From NCBI RefSeq assembly GCF_900101985.1, contig NZ_FNAR01000002.1:62001-126000 (forward strand): a stretch of 64,000 bases of DNA, read 5' to 3'. This document shows, one piece after another, positions 33,129 to 41,287 of this stretch (its first letter is position 1; each line of letters begins with the position of its first letter). The notes below the pieces were generated by a model. The model ran no database searches. It worked only from the letters and a program-made list of their open reading frames with translations, and was not told the origin of the DNA. A program made the translations under genes and the position numbers. The DNA is from Bhargavaea beijingensis (GTDB lineage Bacteria; Bacillota; Bacilli; Bacillales_A; Planococcaceae).

Positions 33129-34124
33129 ATGGCTCCAGTAAAAGCGGCCATCCTTGGATTCGGTACGGTCGGCCAAGGCATTTATACAATCGTGCATGAA
33201 CGGAAACAACAACTTGAGAAAACGATCGGCACCCCGATCGAAATTGCTGCGATCCTCGTCCGCGACTTGGATAAAACCCGCCCTGAGACACCGGATGTCC
33301 TCATTACCGACCGGTTTGAGGACATCCTTGCCATTCCGGATCTGAAGGTCGTTTTCGAGGCGATCGTCGGCGAAGAGCCGGCGCGCACGTATCTGGAGCA
33401 GGCGATTGCGGCCGGCTGCCATGTCGTCACGGCGAACAAGGTCATGTACGCGAAAGCCGCCCGGGCACTTGAGCGGCAAGCCGGGGAACAGGGGACCGGC
33501 GTCGGCTGCGAAGCGACCGTCGCAGGCGGCGTCCCGGTGATCAAGACGATCCAGAACCTGAATCTTGCCAACGAAGTGACCGGCATCCAAGGCATCCTGA
33601 ACGGCACATCGAACTTTATCCTGACGAAGATGCGCAAAGAATCATGCACTTTCGAGGACGCGCTAAAGGAAGCGCAGGCACTCGGCTATGCAGAGGCAGA
33701 CCCGACCAATGACGTATCCGGGTTTGATGCCTTCTGCAAGCTGATGATCCTGAGCGGCCTGTCGTTCGGTGAACAGCCAAACTGGGAAGACGTTCCGATG
33801 GAAGGCATCGATTCGCTCTCCCTAGAAGAAGTGATTGATGCCGACCGCCAGGGCCTCCGCTACCGTCACATCGCGGATGTCCGCCGCGGGGAAGACGGCT
33901 CCATCCAGGCGTCCGTCGGCCCGGTATTGATCGGCCCCGACCATCCGCTCTACGGCATCGATGGTGTCGACAATGCGGTCGCCATCGAAACCGCCTATGC
34001 CGGGACACTCACCGTCATCGGCCCGGGCGCCGGCATGCTGCCGACCGCGAGCGTCATGGTCGAGGACGCAGCCGTGCTGCTCCGTGAGCATGCCACCTTT
34101 CGCGAACTCGTGACGCGGCCATAA
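33129..34124 (+). CDS. hom: Homoserine dehydrogenase, short form
   Basis: This 331-residue protein has GFGTVGQGI for NAD(P) binding, VVTANKVMYAK, ATVAGGVPVI and NGTSNFIL, the homoserine dehydrogenase core. It reduces aspartate semialdehyde to homoserine. It lacks the C-terminal ACT domain of the usual 420-430 residue enzyme, so threonine feedback inhibition is unlikely. The ATG at 33129 follows GGAGG. It lies about 100 bp after metY, with a GC-rich stem (CCGCCCC/GGGGCGG) between. It may be a second hom dedicated to methionine. Confidence 0.88.
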   Translation: MAPVKAAILGFGTVGQGIYTIVHERKQQLEKTIGTPIEIAAILVRDLDKTRPETPDVLITDRFEDILAIPDLKVVFEAIVGEEPARTYLEQAIAAGCHVVTANKVMYAKAARALERQAGEQGTGVGCEATVAGGVPVIKTIQNLNLANEVTGIQGILNGTSNFILTKMRKESCTFEDALKEAQALGYAEADPTNDVSGFDAFCKLMILSGLSFGEQPNWEDVPMEGIDSLSLEEVIDADRQGLRYRHIADVRRGEDGSIQASVGPVLIGPDHPLYGIDGVDNAVAIETAYAGTLTVIGPGAGMLPTASVMVEDAAVLLREHATFRELVTRP

Positions 34125-34127
34125 ATC

Positions 34128-34168
34128 AAAGCGATGCCCCGCAATCAGTTGCGGCGGCATCGCTTTTT
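34128..34168 (+). terminator. Terminator after hom
   Basis: AAAGCGATGCC pairs with GGCATCGCTTT, with a further CCGCAA/TTGCGG inner stem, and ends in TTTTTT. Confidence 0.9.
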
Positions 34169-34242
34169 TGTCATCTGGTGAGCGAGTGTTAAGAAAGGGG
34201 CCGTGAGTGTTAAGGAAGCATCCCCGCCCCGGTTGACCGGGC

Positions 34243-35166
34243 TCACTCCGGAAACAGATCGGACGACAGGTAACGCTCTCCTGTATCAGGTGCGAGGCAC
34301 AGCACGTTGGCGTCCTTCGGCAGCGACTTGGCGATCTGGACGGCGAAGTGGGCGGAGGCCGCCGCGGAGGCGCCGACGAAGATGCCTTCTTCTGAAGCGA
34401 GGCGGCGTGCCATCACCTGGGCGTCATCATCCTCGATGAGGAGAATCTCATCAAAGACCTCCCTGTTGAGGATGGCCGGGACGAATCCGGGGCCTGTTCC
34501 CGGAATTTTATGCGGGCCGGGTTCTCCGCCGGACAGAACGGGGGACCCTTTCGGCTCGACGACATAGATCTTCAGTTCCGGGATCCGCTTTTTCAGCTCT
34601 TCTCCGGTTCCGGTCACGGTGCCGCCGGTCCCCGCCGTCAGCACGAACGCATCCAGCTTGCCGTCGAAGGCATCGAAAATTTCCACGGCGGTCGTGCCGC
34701 GGTGGGCGTCGGCATTTGCCGGGTTTTCAAACTGCATCGGGATAAAAGCATCGGGAATGTCCGCCGCCAGTTCATTCGCCTTGGCGATGGCGCCGTTCAT
34801 GCGTTCGGCCGAGGGCGTCGAATACACTTCCGCGCCGTAGGCTTTCAGGATTTTGACGCGTTCGGCGGTCGCGTTGTCCGGCATCGTCATGATGCACCGG
34901 TAGCCTTTTGCCGCGCAAACCATGGCGAGGCCGATTCCCGTATTGCCGGAAGTCGGCTCGATGACCGTGCTTTTGCCGGGAATCAGTTTGCCTTGCGCTT
35001 CGGCGCGCTCAATCATATTCAGTGCGGCGCGGTCCTTTACGCTGCCGCCGGGGTTGAAGGATTCCAGCTTGATATACACATTCGCACCGGCCGAATCAGG
35101 AATCTTATTGAGCCGGACGGCGGGTGTATTTCCGATCAGATCCAGAATGGACTGGACAATTTTCAT
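34243..35166 (-). CDS. cysK: Cysteine synthase A
   Basis: This 307-residue fold-type II PLP enzyme has the lysine in NPGGSVKDRAA, the substrate loop PTSGNTGIGLA, and GTGGTVTGTG for phosphate binding. It makes L-cysteine from O-acetylserine and sulfide. The ATG at 35166 is chosen because it follows AAAGGCGG and gives the standard N-terminus (VQSILDLIGNTP). It is divergent from the sulfonate-type ABC operon, consistent with a sulfur-metabolism cluster. Confidence 0.93.
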   Translation of the reverse strand: MKIVQSILDLIGNTPAVRLNKIPDSAGANVYIKLESFNPGGSVKDRAALNMIERAEAQGKLIPGKSTVIEPTSGNTGIGLAMVCAAKGYRCIMTMPDNATAERVKILKAYGAEVYSTPSAERMNGAIAKANELAADIPDAFIPMQFENPANADAHRGTTAVEIFDAFDGKLDAFVLTAGTGGTVTGTGEELKKRIPELKIYVVEPKGSPVLSGGEPGPHKIPGTGPGFVPAILNREVFDEILLIEDDDAQVMARRLASEEGIFVGASAAASAHFAVQIAKSLPKDANVLCLAPDTGERYLSSDLFPE

Positions 35167-35269
35167 GGCAGTTTCCGCCTTTCTCACATACGATGAGGTT
35201 AATCCCTATTTATCAAGTATAGTTTAAATGGATTTCGCCGGCAACCATCCGGTTTCTTGCATCTAACCA

Positions 35270-35297
35270 TTGACAATGAAACATTTTGGGGTATGAT
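35270..35297 (+). promoter_or_regulatory. Sigma-A promoter of the sulfonate-type ABC operon
   Basis: TTGACA (35270-35275) and TATGAT (35292-35297) are 16 bp apart. An AT-rich stretch follows before the first gene and could hold a sulfur regulator site, though none is certain. Confidence 0.7.
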
Positions 35298-35354
35298 TAT
35301 CATCAAAACCTAGTATTTCGATAAGTATTATAAATTTAAAAAGGAAGTGCAAGG

Positions 35355-36137
35355 ATGTTCCTTAAAATAAATGGAGTCCAAAAAAGTTTCGGGAAGGACG
35401 ACCGGCGCGAGCAGGTGCTTAAGGATATCAGCATCGATGTCCGGGAAGGAGAATTCGTATCACTGCTTGGGCCTTCCGGCTGCGGCAAGTCGACGCTGCT
35501 GTCGATCGTCGCCGGGCTGAACCGACCGGATACCGGCATCCTGCAACTGGATGGATGCGATATCGTGAAGCCGGGCAAGGAGCGGGGCATGGTATTTCAG
35601 CAGTCGGCGCTGTTTCCTTGGCTGACCGTCGAGGAAAACGTCATGTTCCCGCTGAAGGGTATGCCGAAAGAGAAGGCGAGAGAAATCGCCAAGAAATACC
35701 TTCGGCTCGTGCAGCTGAGCCAGTATGCGGGACACCATCCGCATGAGCTGTCGGGAGGCATGCAGCAGCGCGTGTCGATTGCGCGTGCACTTGCGATGGA
35801 CCCGGCAGTTCTGCTCATGGATGAGCCGTTCGGCGCGCTGGATGAACAGACGCGGATGCGTCTCCAAAGGGTGCTTGAAGAAATCTGGATGGAAACGAAA
35901 AAGACGATCATTTTTGTCACGCACAGCATCCAGGAAGCGGTCCGTCTGTCCGACCGCATCATCGTCATGGGAACCCATCCCGGCCGCATCCTGAAAGACA
36001 TTGAAGTTTCTCTCGGCCGCCCGAGAGAAGGCCAACTGAAAGAGATGGCGGCCTATGAGGAATCGATCCTCGAGATGCTGAAGACGGAAAACGACAAAGT
36101 GGAAGAAGAGGAACGAAGCCATGCGGTTGGTTATTAA
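35355..36137 (+). CDS. ABC transporter ATP-binding protein (SsuB/TauB type)
   Basis: This 260-residue ATPase has Walker A GPSGCGKST, Q-loop FQQSALFPW, signature LSGGMQQR, Walker B LLMDEPFGALDE and H-loop THSIQEA. The layout fits the nitrate/sulfonate/taurine uptake family (SsuB, TauB, NrtD). It overlaps the permease gene by 17 bp. Position beside cysK, metY and hom supports a sulfur source such as an aliphatic sulfonate. Confidence 0.88.
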   Translation: MFLKINGVQKSFGKDDRREQVLKDISIDVREGEFVSLLGPSGCGKSTLLSIVAGLNRPDTGILQLDGCDIVKPGKERGMVFQQSALFPWLTVEENVMFPLKGMPKEKAREIAKKYLRLVQLSQYAGHHPHELSGGMQQRVSIARALAMDPAVLLMDEPFGALDEQTRMRLQRVLEEIWMETKKTIIFVTHSIQEAVRLSDRIIVMGTHPGRILKDIEVSLGRPREGQLKEMAAYEESILEMLKTENDKVEEEERSHAVGY

Positions 36138-36882
36138 GCGGCTCGTATTCTTCGCCTCTCTGTTTCTTGTATGGGAACTCGCGGTGCGGCTGTTCCAGGT
36201 TCCGGCGGTCCTCCTGCCGGCGCCGACCGATGTGTTCCGCGCACTCGGTGAAATGGTTGCCGACGGCACGCTGTTCCGTGACCTCGGAGCCAGCTTTATG
36301 CGGCTCCTCGTCGGCCTGGCGATCGCCCTCCTGATCGGGCTCCTGCTCGGCATTTTGCTCGCAAAATCCAAGACGGCCGATGAAACGCTCGGTTCGCTCA
36401 TCCTAGCCTTGCAGAGTATCCCGAGCATCGTCTGGCTGCCGCTTGCCATCATGTGGTTCGGCCTGAACGAAAAGTCGGTCATCTTCATTATTGTGCTCGG
36501 TGCGGCGATCGTTATGACGATCAATGTGCGCACCGGCATCCAGAACGTCTCGCCAATCTACGTGAAGGCCGCGCAGACGATGGGCGCATCAGGTCCGGAT
36601 CTGTTTTTCCGGGTCATGCTGCCGGCATCGGTGCCGTATTTCGTCACCGGCACACGGCTTGCCTGGGCATTCGGCTGGCGCGCCCTTATGGCCGGGGAGC
36701 TTCTCAGCACCGGTCCGGGGCTCGGCTACACGCTGAAATACGCATCCGACTTCGGCCGGATGGACATGGTGCTCGGCATCATGATTGTCATCGGTATCAT
36801 CGGGGTCACAGTCGACCTGCTCCTGTTCCAGCGCTTTGAACAGCAGGTCAGGGCAAAATGGGGGCTTGAACCGTCTTCGTGA
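36121..36882 (+). CDS. ABC transporter permease (SsuC/TauC type)
   Basis: This 253-residue inner-membrane permease has about six helices and the conserved EAA-like loop KAAQTMGASGPDLFFRVMLPASVPYF, which contacts the ATPase. It begins inside the end of the ATPase gene (overlap 17 bp). The family imports sulfonates, taurine or nitrate; context favours sulfur. Confidence 0.88.
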   Translation: MRLVIKRLVFFASLFLVWELAVRLFQVPAVLLPAPTDVFRALGEMVADGTLFRDLGASFMRLLVGLAIALLIGLLLGILLAKSKTADETLGSLILALQSIPSIVWLPLAIMWFGLNEKSVIFIIVLGAAIVMTINVRTGIQNVSPIYVKAAQTMGASGPDLFFRVMLPASVPYFVTGTRLAWAFGWRALMAGELLSTGPGLGYTLKYASDFGRMDMVLGIMIVIGIIGVTVDLLLFQRFEQQVRAKWGLEPSS

Positions 36883-36953
36883 CGGGGTTCAAGATGCATT
36901 GGATTTCACTACAATGAATAACCGGGCAAGAACCCGGAAAGGGGATGTTGGAT

Positions 36954-37949
36954 TTGAAGAAATGGTGGCTTGGAGCTTTCATGCTCGGCATCATCACGCT
37001 GCTCGCGGCATGCGGCGGAAACACGGACCATGCAGAAGGCGGGGACAAGGAAAAGATGGTCATCGGCTACTTCCCGAACATCGACCACGCGCCAGCGATG
37101 GTGGCAAGGGAAAACGGCTATTACGAAGAAAAGCTTGGTGATGACATCGAACTGGAGTACATGACGTTCCCTGACGGCGGCACATTCATGGCTGCCCTCA
37201 AGTCGGGGGAGATTGACGCAGGGCTCGTCGGACCGGGCCCTGTCCTGAACAACTTCTCGAACGGAGCGGACGTGAAAGTCCTAGCCGGCGCGTCTTCCGG
37301 CGGCACGGTCGTTGTCGCGAGCGAGAAAAGCGGCGTCGAATCGGTCGAGGACATGGCGGGCAAGACGTTTATCACGCCCGGCATCGGGTGCACACATGAT
37401 GTCCAGTTCGAAACGTACCTCCAGCAGCTCGGCAATGACGAACTGGCTTCTTCCCGGATTGGCGGCTCGCTTCATCACGTGACCGGCAATCCGGCGTCCT
37501 ACCAGGCGATGTTCGAATCCGGCAAGGTTGACCTGGCGGCTGTTCCTGAGCCGTGGGCTTCGATCCTCGTCGATAACGGCGCGAAAGTCATCATCAGCAC
37601 GGAAGAGATCGCCTACGGGGAAAGCCTTCCGAACACCGTACTCGTTGCGAACAACAAGCTGACAGAAGAAAAGCCGGAACTTGCGGCAAAACTTCTTGAA
37701 GCGCACGATGAATCGGTTGCCTTTATCAATGACAACCCTGAAAAGGCGAAGAAAATCGCCATCGACTCCATCAAAGACCTGACCAACCAGGAGATGGATG
37801 CGAAAATTGTCGCACAGGCAATGAGCCGGGTTACGTATACCACAAAAGTCAATGAAGCGGTCCTCAAGGAATTCGGCAACTCTTCCTACGAACTCGAATT
37901 CCTGAAGGAAGCCCCGGAATTCGATGGCCTTGTGGCGGATCAGGAATAA
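36954..37949 (+). CDS. Sulfonate/nitrate-type ABC substrate-binding lipoprotein
   Basis: This protein of about 331 residues has a lipoprotein signal (MKKWWLGAFMLGIITLLAAC, lipobox LAAC) and an NMT1/SsuA-like binding domain (FPNIDHAPAMVARENGYY, GEIDAGLVGPGP, VPEPWA). TTG at 36954 is the likely start, because AAAGGGG ends just before the ATG at 36945, leaving no spacing. It would capture the substrate for the two upstream proteins. Ligand class is by family. Confidence 0.85.
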   Translation: MKKWWLGAFMLGIITLLAACGGNTDHAEGGDKEKMVIGYFPNIDHAPAMVARENGYYEEKLGDDIELEYMTFPDGGTFMAALKSGEIDAGLVGPGPVLNNFSNGADVKVLAGASSGGTVVVASEKSGVESVEDMAGKTFITPGIGCTHDVQFETYLQQLGNDELASSRIGGSLHHVTGNPASYQAMFESGKVDLAAVPEPWASILVDNGAKVIISTEEIAYGESLPNTVLVANNKLTEEKPELAAKLLEAHDESVAFINDNPEKAKKIAIDSIKDLTNQEMDAKIVAQAMSRVTYTTKVNEAVLKEFGNSSYELEFLKEAPEFDGLVADQE

Positions 37950-37953
37950 CCCG

Positions 37954-37986
37954 AAAAAGCGATGCCCCCTCCGGCATCGCTTTTTT
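37954..37986. terminator. Terminator after the ABC operon
   Basis: AAAAAGCGATGCC pairs with GGCATCGCTTTTTT around CCCTCC. It lies between convergent genes. Confidence 0.9.
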
Positions 37987-37997
37987 CGTGCAATCAG

Positions 37998-38192
37998 TTA
38001 ATCCAATTGTTTGTCCGTCGGCATCACAATGGCTGCGATCAGGTAAATCAGCCAGGTGATTCCTGAAGTGAAAAATCCGGACACGACCGTCACGATGCGC
38101 AAAATGCTCACATCGATTCCAAATCGTTCACTAAGACCGCCAAGCACACCCGCCAGCTGCTTTTCCCGTGTGGATCGATAATACCTTCTCAT
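37998..38192 (-). CDS. PspC domain protein
   Basis: This 64-residue protein is almost entirely a PspC domain: YRSTREKQLAGVLGGLSERFGID, then a hydrophobic helix (about 32-56) ending IVMPTD. PspC proteins are small membrane components of envelope stress responses. The ATG at 38192 follows AAGGAG with seven-base spacing; the longer upstream frame has no support. The lia locus lies about 17 kb away, with no direct linkage. Confidence 0.88.
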   Translation of the reverse strand: MRRYYRSTREKQLAGVLGGLSERFGIDVSILRIVTVVSGFFTSGITWLIYLIAAIVMPTDKQLD

Positions 38193-38245
38193 CGGATCAC
38201 TCCTTCTGACTACTATACGGATGAGACCGCTGACAGTTCCAAGAA

Positions 38246-38277
38246 AATAAGCCCCGGCTGGCTGCCGTGGCTTTATT
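38246..38277 (-). terminator. Terminator after queT
   Basis: On the minus strand, AAATAAAGCCACGGC pairs with GCCGGGGCTTATTTT, giving a hairpin ending in a T-rich tail. It separates queT from the PspC gene. Confidence 0.75.
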
Positions 38278-38283
38278 TGTGGA

Positions 38284-38775
38284 TCAGTCTTCAATCAATC
38301 GGCTGAAGTCGATCCGTTTATTCAGGGCGTTCATGATCGGTATGCCGACAATCATCACGGCAAATTCGCTGATGGCGAGCGTTGCATAGGTCAACCAGAA
38401 CGGAAAGCCGAGTGCCAGCTTCAATTCAATCGCAATGATGAACATGGTCATCGTGAAGACTATCGTGTTCGCGACCATCCCCTTCACACGTCCCTTGACG
38501 AACTTGCACAGCACGACGGTGATGGAGAGGGAGATCAAGGAATGGGCAACGCCGAAAGTCAAATCATACCAGCCGAGCGTCGACATGAGCAGATTCGAGA
38601 CAAACACGCCGAGGACGATTCCGACCAGGTATTTTTTGTTGAACACAACGAGGTGATTAAACATCTCGGACACGCGGAACTGGATATTCATATAGCCGAA
38701 GGGCGCAATGATGGCCGTAACGGCGAGGTATAGTGCGGCAATGACGGCATTCACCGCCATCGTTTTAATCTTCAT
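38284..38775 (-). CDS. queT: QueT family queuosine-precursor transporter
   Basis: This 163-residue membrane protein with about five or six helices has the QueT pattern (FGYMNIQFRVSEMFNHLVVFN). QueT is the substrate-binding S component of an ECF transporter for queuosine precursors such as preQ1 and preQ0. The ATG at 38775 follows AAGGGAG, which lies inside a preQ1-I riboswitch, matching the substrate. No ECF ATPase genes are nearby, as expected for a shared energising module. Confidence 0.92.
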   Translation of the reverse strand: MKIKTMAVNAVIAALYLAVTAIIAPFGYMNIQFRVSEMFNHLVVFNKKYLVGIVLGVFVSNLLMSTLGWYDLTFGVAHSLISLSITVVLCKFVKGRVKGMVANTIVFTMTMFIIAIELKLALGFPFWLTYATLAISEFAVMIVGIPIMNALNKRIDFSRLIED

Positions 38776-38786
38776 GGTGTTCTCTC

Positions 38787-38826
38787 CCTTAGTTTTGTTA
38801 TCGCGGGATGGTTACGAACCGCGCGG
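38787..38826 (-). ncRNA. preQ1-I riboswitch controlling queT translation
   Basis: Read on the minus strand, the element contains GCGGTTCGTAACCATCCCGC followed by GATAACAAAACTAAGGG. This matches the preQ1-I layout: a short stem, a C-rich loop, and an A-rich tail ending in AACTAAGG. The tail runs into the ribosome binding site, so preQ1 binding should hide it. Confidence 0.88.
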
Positions 38827-39007
38827 GTGGGTAAAAAGCCCGAAGTTCAATACTATTACAGCTTGCACGTCCGGGTCAATGGGGAATGGTGGAAAGTGCG
38901 TGTTGGACTTCATCAAATTTTAACAAAAGAATGCGCGGTGATATTGTTTTGGGTGGCTTGGTGATGAATAATTAAGTATATAACTAGTAATTGTAGGAGG
39001 AGGATGT

Positions 39008-39580
39008 GTGTTGCTGCCTGTTGAAAGACAACAACAGATCTTAACATGGATTGAAGAAGAGGGGGCTTTGAAAGTCTCAGAGGCAAGCCGTCGGCTGGGG
39101 GTTTCCGAAATGACGGTGTACCGGGACATCCAGCCGCTGACCGAGCAGGGCAAGATCCTGAAAACATCAAACGGACTCGCCCGGGTATCGCTCCCGACTG
39201 TGCGCGCGGACCACTGTGTGTATTGCGGCAAAGGGACGTCCAGCCGATTTGCTGTCCAGATTATCCGAGCGGATCATGGCGTGGAACAAGCGTGCTGTGC
39301 TCATTGCGGTCTGCTTCGCTACGGGGATGCCAAGGAGGATGTGGCCCAAGTGATTTGCAGGGACTACCTGGCCGATACGACGATCGGTGCACGGAGCGCT
39401 TCGTTTCTTATCGGTGCAGATGTCCGTCTTAACTGCTGTGACCCACAGGTGCTGGTTTTCGGCTCCAGAAAAGATGCAGAACGGTTCAGGGCTGGATTCG
39501 GCGGAGAACTTTACGGATTCGATGAAGCGATTCAAGCGGTCAAAGAGGAGATGGACGGTGGCGCTTGCTGCCGGGGGTAA
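39008..39580 (+). CDS. ycnK: DeoR-type copper-sensing repressor with NosL-like domain
   Basis: This 190-residue protein has an N-terminal DeoR-type helix-turn-helix (about 8-58; KVSEASRRLGVSEMTVYRDI). A C-terminal Cys-rich NosL-like domain follows (CVYCGKG, CCAHCG, CCDPQVLVFGS). This fusion is characteristic of YcnK, the copper-responsive repressor of ycnJ in Bacillus subtilis. The start is GTG 39008 or TTG 39011 after GGAGGAGG. It is followed by copC and copD, its expected targets. Confidence 0.9.
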   Translation: MLLPVERQQQILTWIEEEGALKVSEASRRLGVSEMTVYRDIQPLTEQGKILKTSNGLARVSLPTVRADHCVYCGKGTSSRFAVQIIRADHGVEQACCAHCGLLRYGDAKEDVAQVICRDYLADTTIGARSASFLIGADVRLNCCDPQVLVFGSRKDAERFRAGFGGELYGFDEAIQAVKEEMDGGACCRG

Positions 39581-39609
39581 ACATCATGGAATGGAAAGAA
39601 GGGCGAAAC

Positions 39610-40179
39610 ATGAAAAAATGGATAGTGACGATGCTGATTTTACTAATGTGGCCGGCAACTGTGATGGCGCACTCCCATATGGAAACATCGGTGCCTGAAA
39701 ACGGTGCGACAGTGATTGAGCCGCTTGAAGAAGTGGTCCTGACATTCAGTGCAGGCATTGAAGAAGGCAGCACATTGACGTTAACTGGAGTGGAAGGGAA
39801 GGTCGAGTTCACGGAGTTCGAGATTGAAGATAGAAAAGTAAGGGGAACGCTCGCCGAACCTTTGCCGGATGGTCAATGGACGCTTGGCTGGAATGTCATC
39901 AGTGAAGACGGTCACCCCATTGAAGGGGAAATTAACTTCGAGTCCGCTGCGGGTATTTCTGCGGAGGAAGAAGTGAACGAAGGAAGTGCAGAAGAGGAAG
40001 GGACAGGAGCGGATTCGCCAGGAGGCGAGGAACCAATGACAGAAAAGGACCGTGGGGATCAAGATAACGCCCAAGACCAGCAGGAAGAAGGGAATAACAC
40101 CCTGCTAACCGTGGGGCTAATTATCGTCGTGCTCATTCTCCTTGCTCTGATCTTCATGGCGGTACGCAAGAAGAAATGA
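39610..40179 (+). CDS. copC: CopC-domain copper resistance protein
   Basis: This 189-residue protein has a signal peptide (about 1-20, ending VMAHSH), a CopC beta-sandwich (HSHMETSVPENGATV, GWNVISEDGHPIEG), an acidic low-complexity linker (about 115-155) and a C-terminal helix before RKKK. The N-terminal His of mature CopC is a copper ligand. The ATG at 39610 follows AGAAGGG. Its stop overlaps the copD start (ATGA). Confidence 0.9.
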   Translation: MKKWIVTMLILLMWPATVMAHSHMETSVPENGATVIEPLEEVVLTFSAGIEEGSTLTLTGVEGKVEFTEFEIEDRKVRGTLAEPLPDGQWTLGWNVISEDGHPIEGEINFESAAGISAEEEVNEGSAEEEGTGADSPGGEEPMTEKDRGDQDNAQDQQEEGNNTLLTVGLIIVVLILLALIFMAVRKKK

Positions 40180-41240
40180 TCACTTTCTTCACGGCGTTGG
40201 CGGATTTCTTCCTATATATTCTGATGGCTGTATTGGCAGGTGCGATTGTACTCAAGTTCGTACCGGCGGGCCGGAGGCCGGGCGTCAGGCTTGGGCGTCG
40301 TACAGAAGTCTTGCTCGCGATGATTATTCCGGTTCTGGGTGCGGCTCCCGTCATTCAGCTGACGTTCCTTCTCGCGCCGGAGGGGTATCGGGTCGAAGGC
40401 TTTCTGGATATCGCGACGGGGTTCCGCTCCGGACATAGCTTCCTTGTGCTTACGGCAGCAGCCTTCCTCCTCATGTTGGCGTTCAGGTTTGGAGCACCCC
40501 GATGGATTCAGGGGATTCTCCTTTTGTCGGCATTCGGGAGCATCGCATACGGCAGTCACTCTGCAACTATCGAAGAAACAGGCGGGCTCATTGCCCACGG
40601 AATTCACCTGACGGCACTTTCCGTTTGGGCGGGGGTGCTCCTTCATGTAACGGTGAAGCCCAGCAGCGCACCTGATTGGCGCGGCTTCCTGAGGTGGTTT
40701 ACCCCGGTAGCCGCCGGTCTGTTGGCAGTGATGATCGGAACGGGATTCTACCTGATGCTGCTCGTGATGAAAGCCGGGGATTACGCAAGCTCTTGGATTC
40801 TTCCATATGGCCAGATGCTGCTTCTTAAGCATCTAAGCCTTATCCCGCTTCTTGCAGCAGCAGCGATCAACGGATTCATCGCTAACAAGGACCGTCCCCC
40901 TGCAGGTTGGCTCAAAGTGGAGAGCCTCATGCTGCTGCTCGTGCTCTTCTTCACGGCGGTGATGAGCAAGTTGTCGCCTCCACATGAAGTCGATTCGACA
41001 TTCGGTTCGGAAGGGGCGGCACCATTTGCTGAGTGGTTATCCGGCACTCCGATTTTACCGATTGAGGCACAGTTTTCTCCGTCGCCGGAAGGGGTTCTTT
41101 TCTTGGTGATCTCGCTGCTCTTGCTCAAGATTCTATTCATCTGTAGCCGGCTGGATTTGCCGCGATGGCTACCCGCGTTATCAGGGCTCGGCTTCATTGC
41201 CACAGCTTATCTTGGACTGATGATGGTCACGTCGTTTTGA
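40176..41240 (+). CDS. copD: CopD-type copper transport membrane protein
   Basis: This 354-residue protein has about eight membrane helices, with histidines in RSGHSFLVLT, GIHLTALSVWAGVLLH and LKHLSLIPLLAAAAING typical of CopD. It works with CopC in copper handling, probably uptake. In YcnJ of Bacillus subtilis these two domains are one protein; here they are separate but translationally coupled. Confidence 0.88.
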   Translation: MITFFTALADFFLYILMAVLAGAIVLKFVPAGRRPGVRLGRRTEVLLAMIIPVLGAAPVIQLTFLLAPEGYRVEGFLDIATGFRSGHSFLVLTAAAFLLMLAFRFGAPRWIQGILLLSAFGSIAYGSHSATIEETGGLIAHGIHLTALSVWAGVLLHVTVKPSSAPDWRGFLRWFTPVAAGLLAVMIGTGFYLMLLVMKAGDYASSWILPYGQMLLLKHLSLIPLLAAAAINGFIANKDRPPAGWLKVESLMLLLVLFFTAVMSKLSPPHEVDSTFGSEGAAPFAEWLSGTPILPIEAQFSPSPEGVLFLVISLLLLKILFICSRLDLPRWLPALSGLGFIATAYLGLMMVTSF

Positions 41241-41246
41241 ACAGTA

Positions 41247-41281
41247 AACCGCCCGCTCCCAGTATTAGGGGGCGGGCGGTT
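41247..41281. terminator. Terminator between copD and BCCT copy 1
   Basis: AACCGCCCGCTCCC (41247-41260) pairs with GGGGGCGGGCGGTT (41268-41281). It lies between convergent genes. Confidence 0.85.
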
Positions 41282-41287
41282 GTGGGT

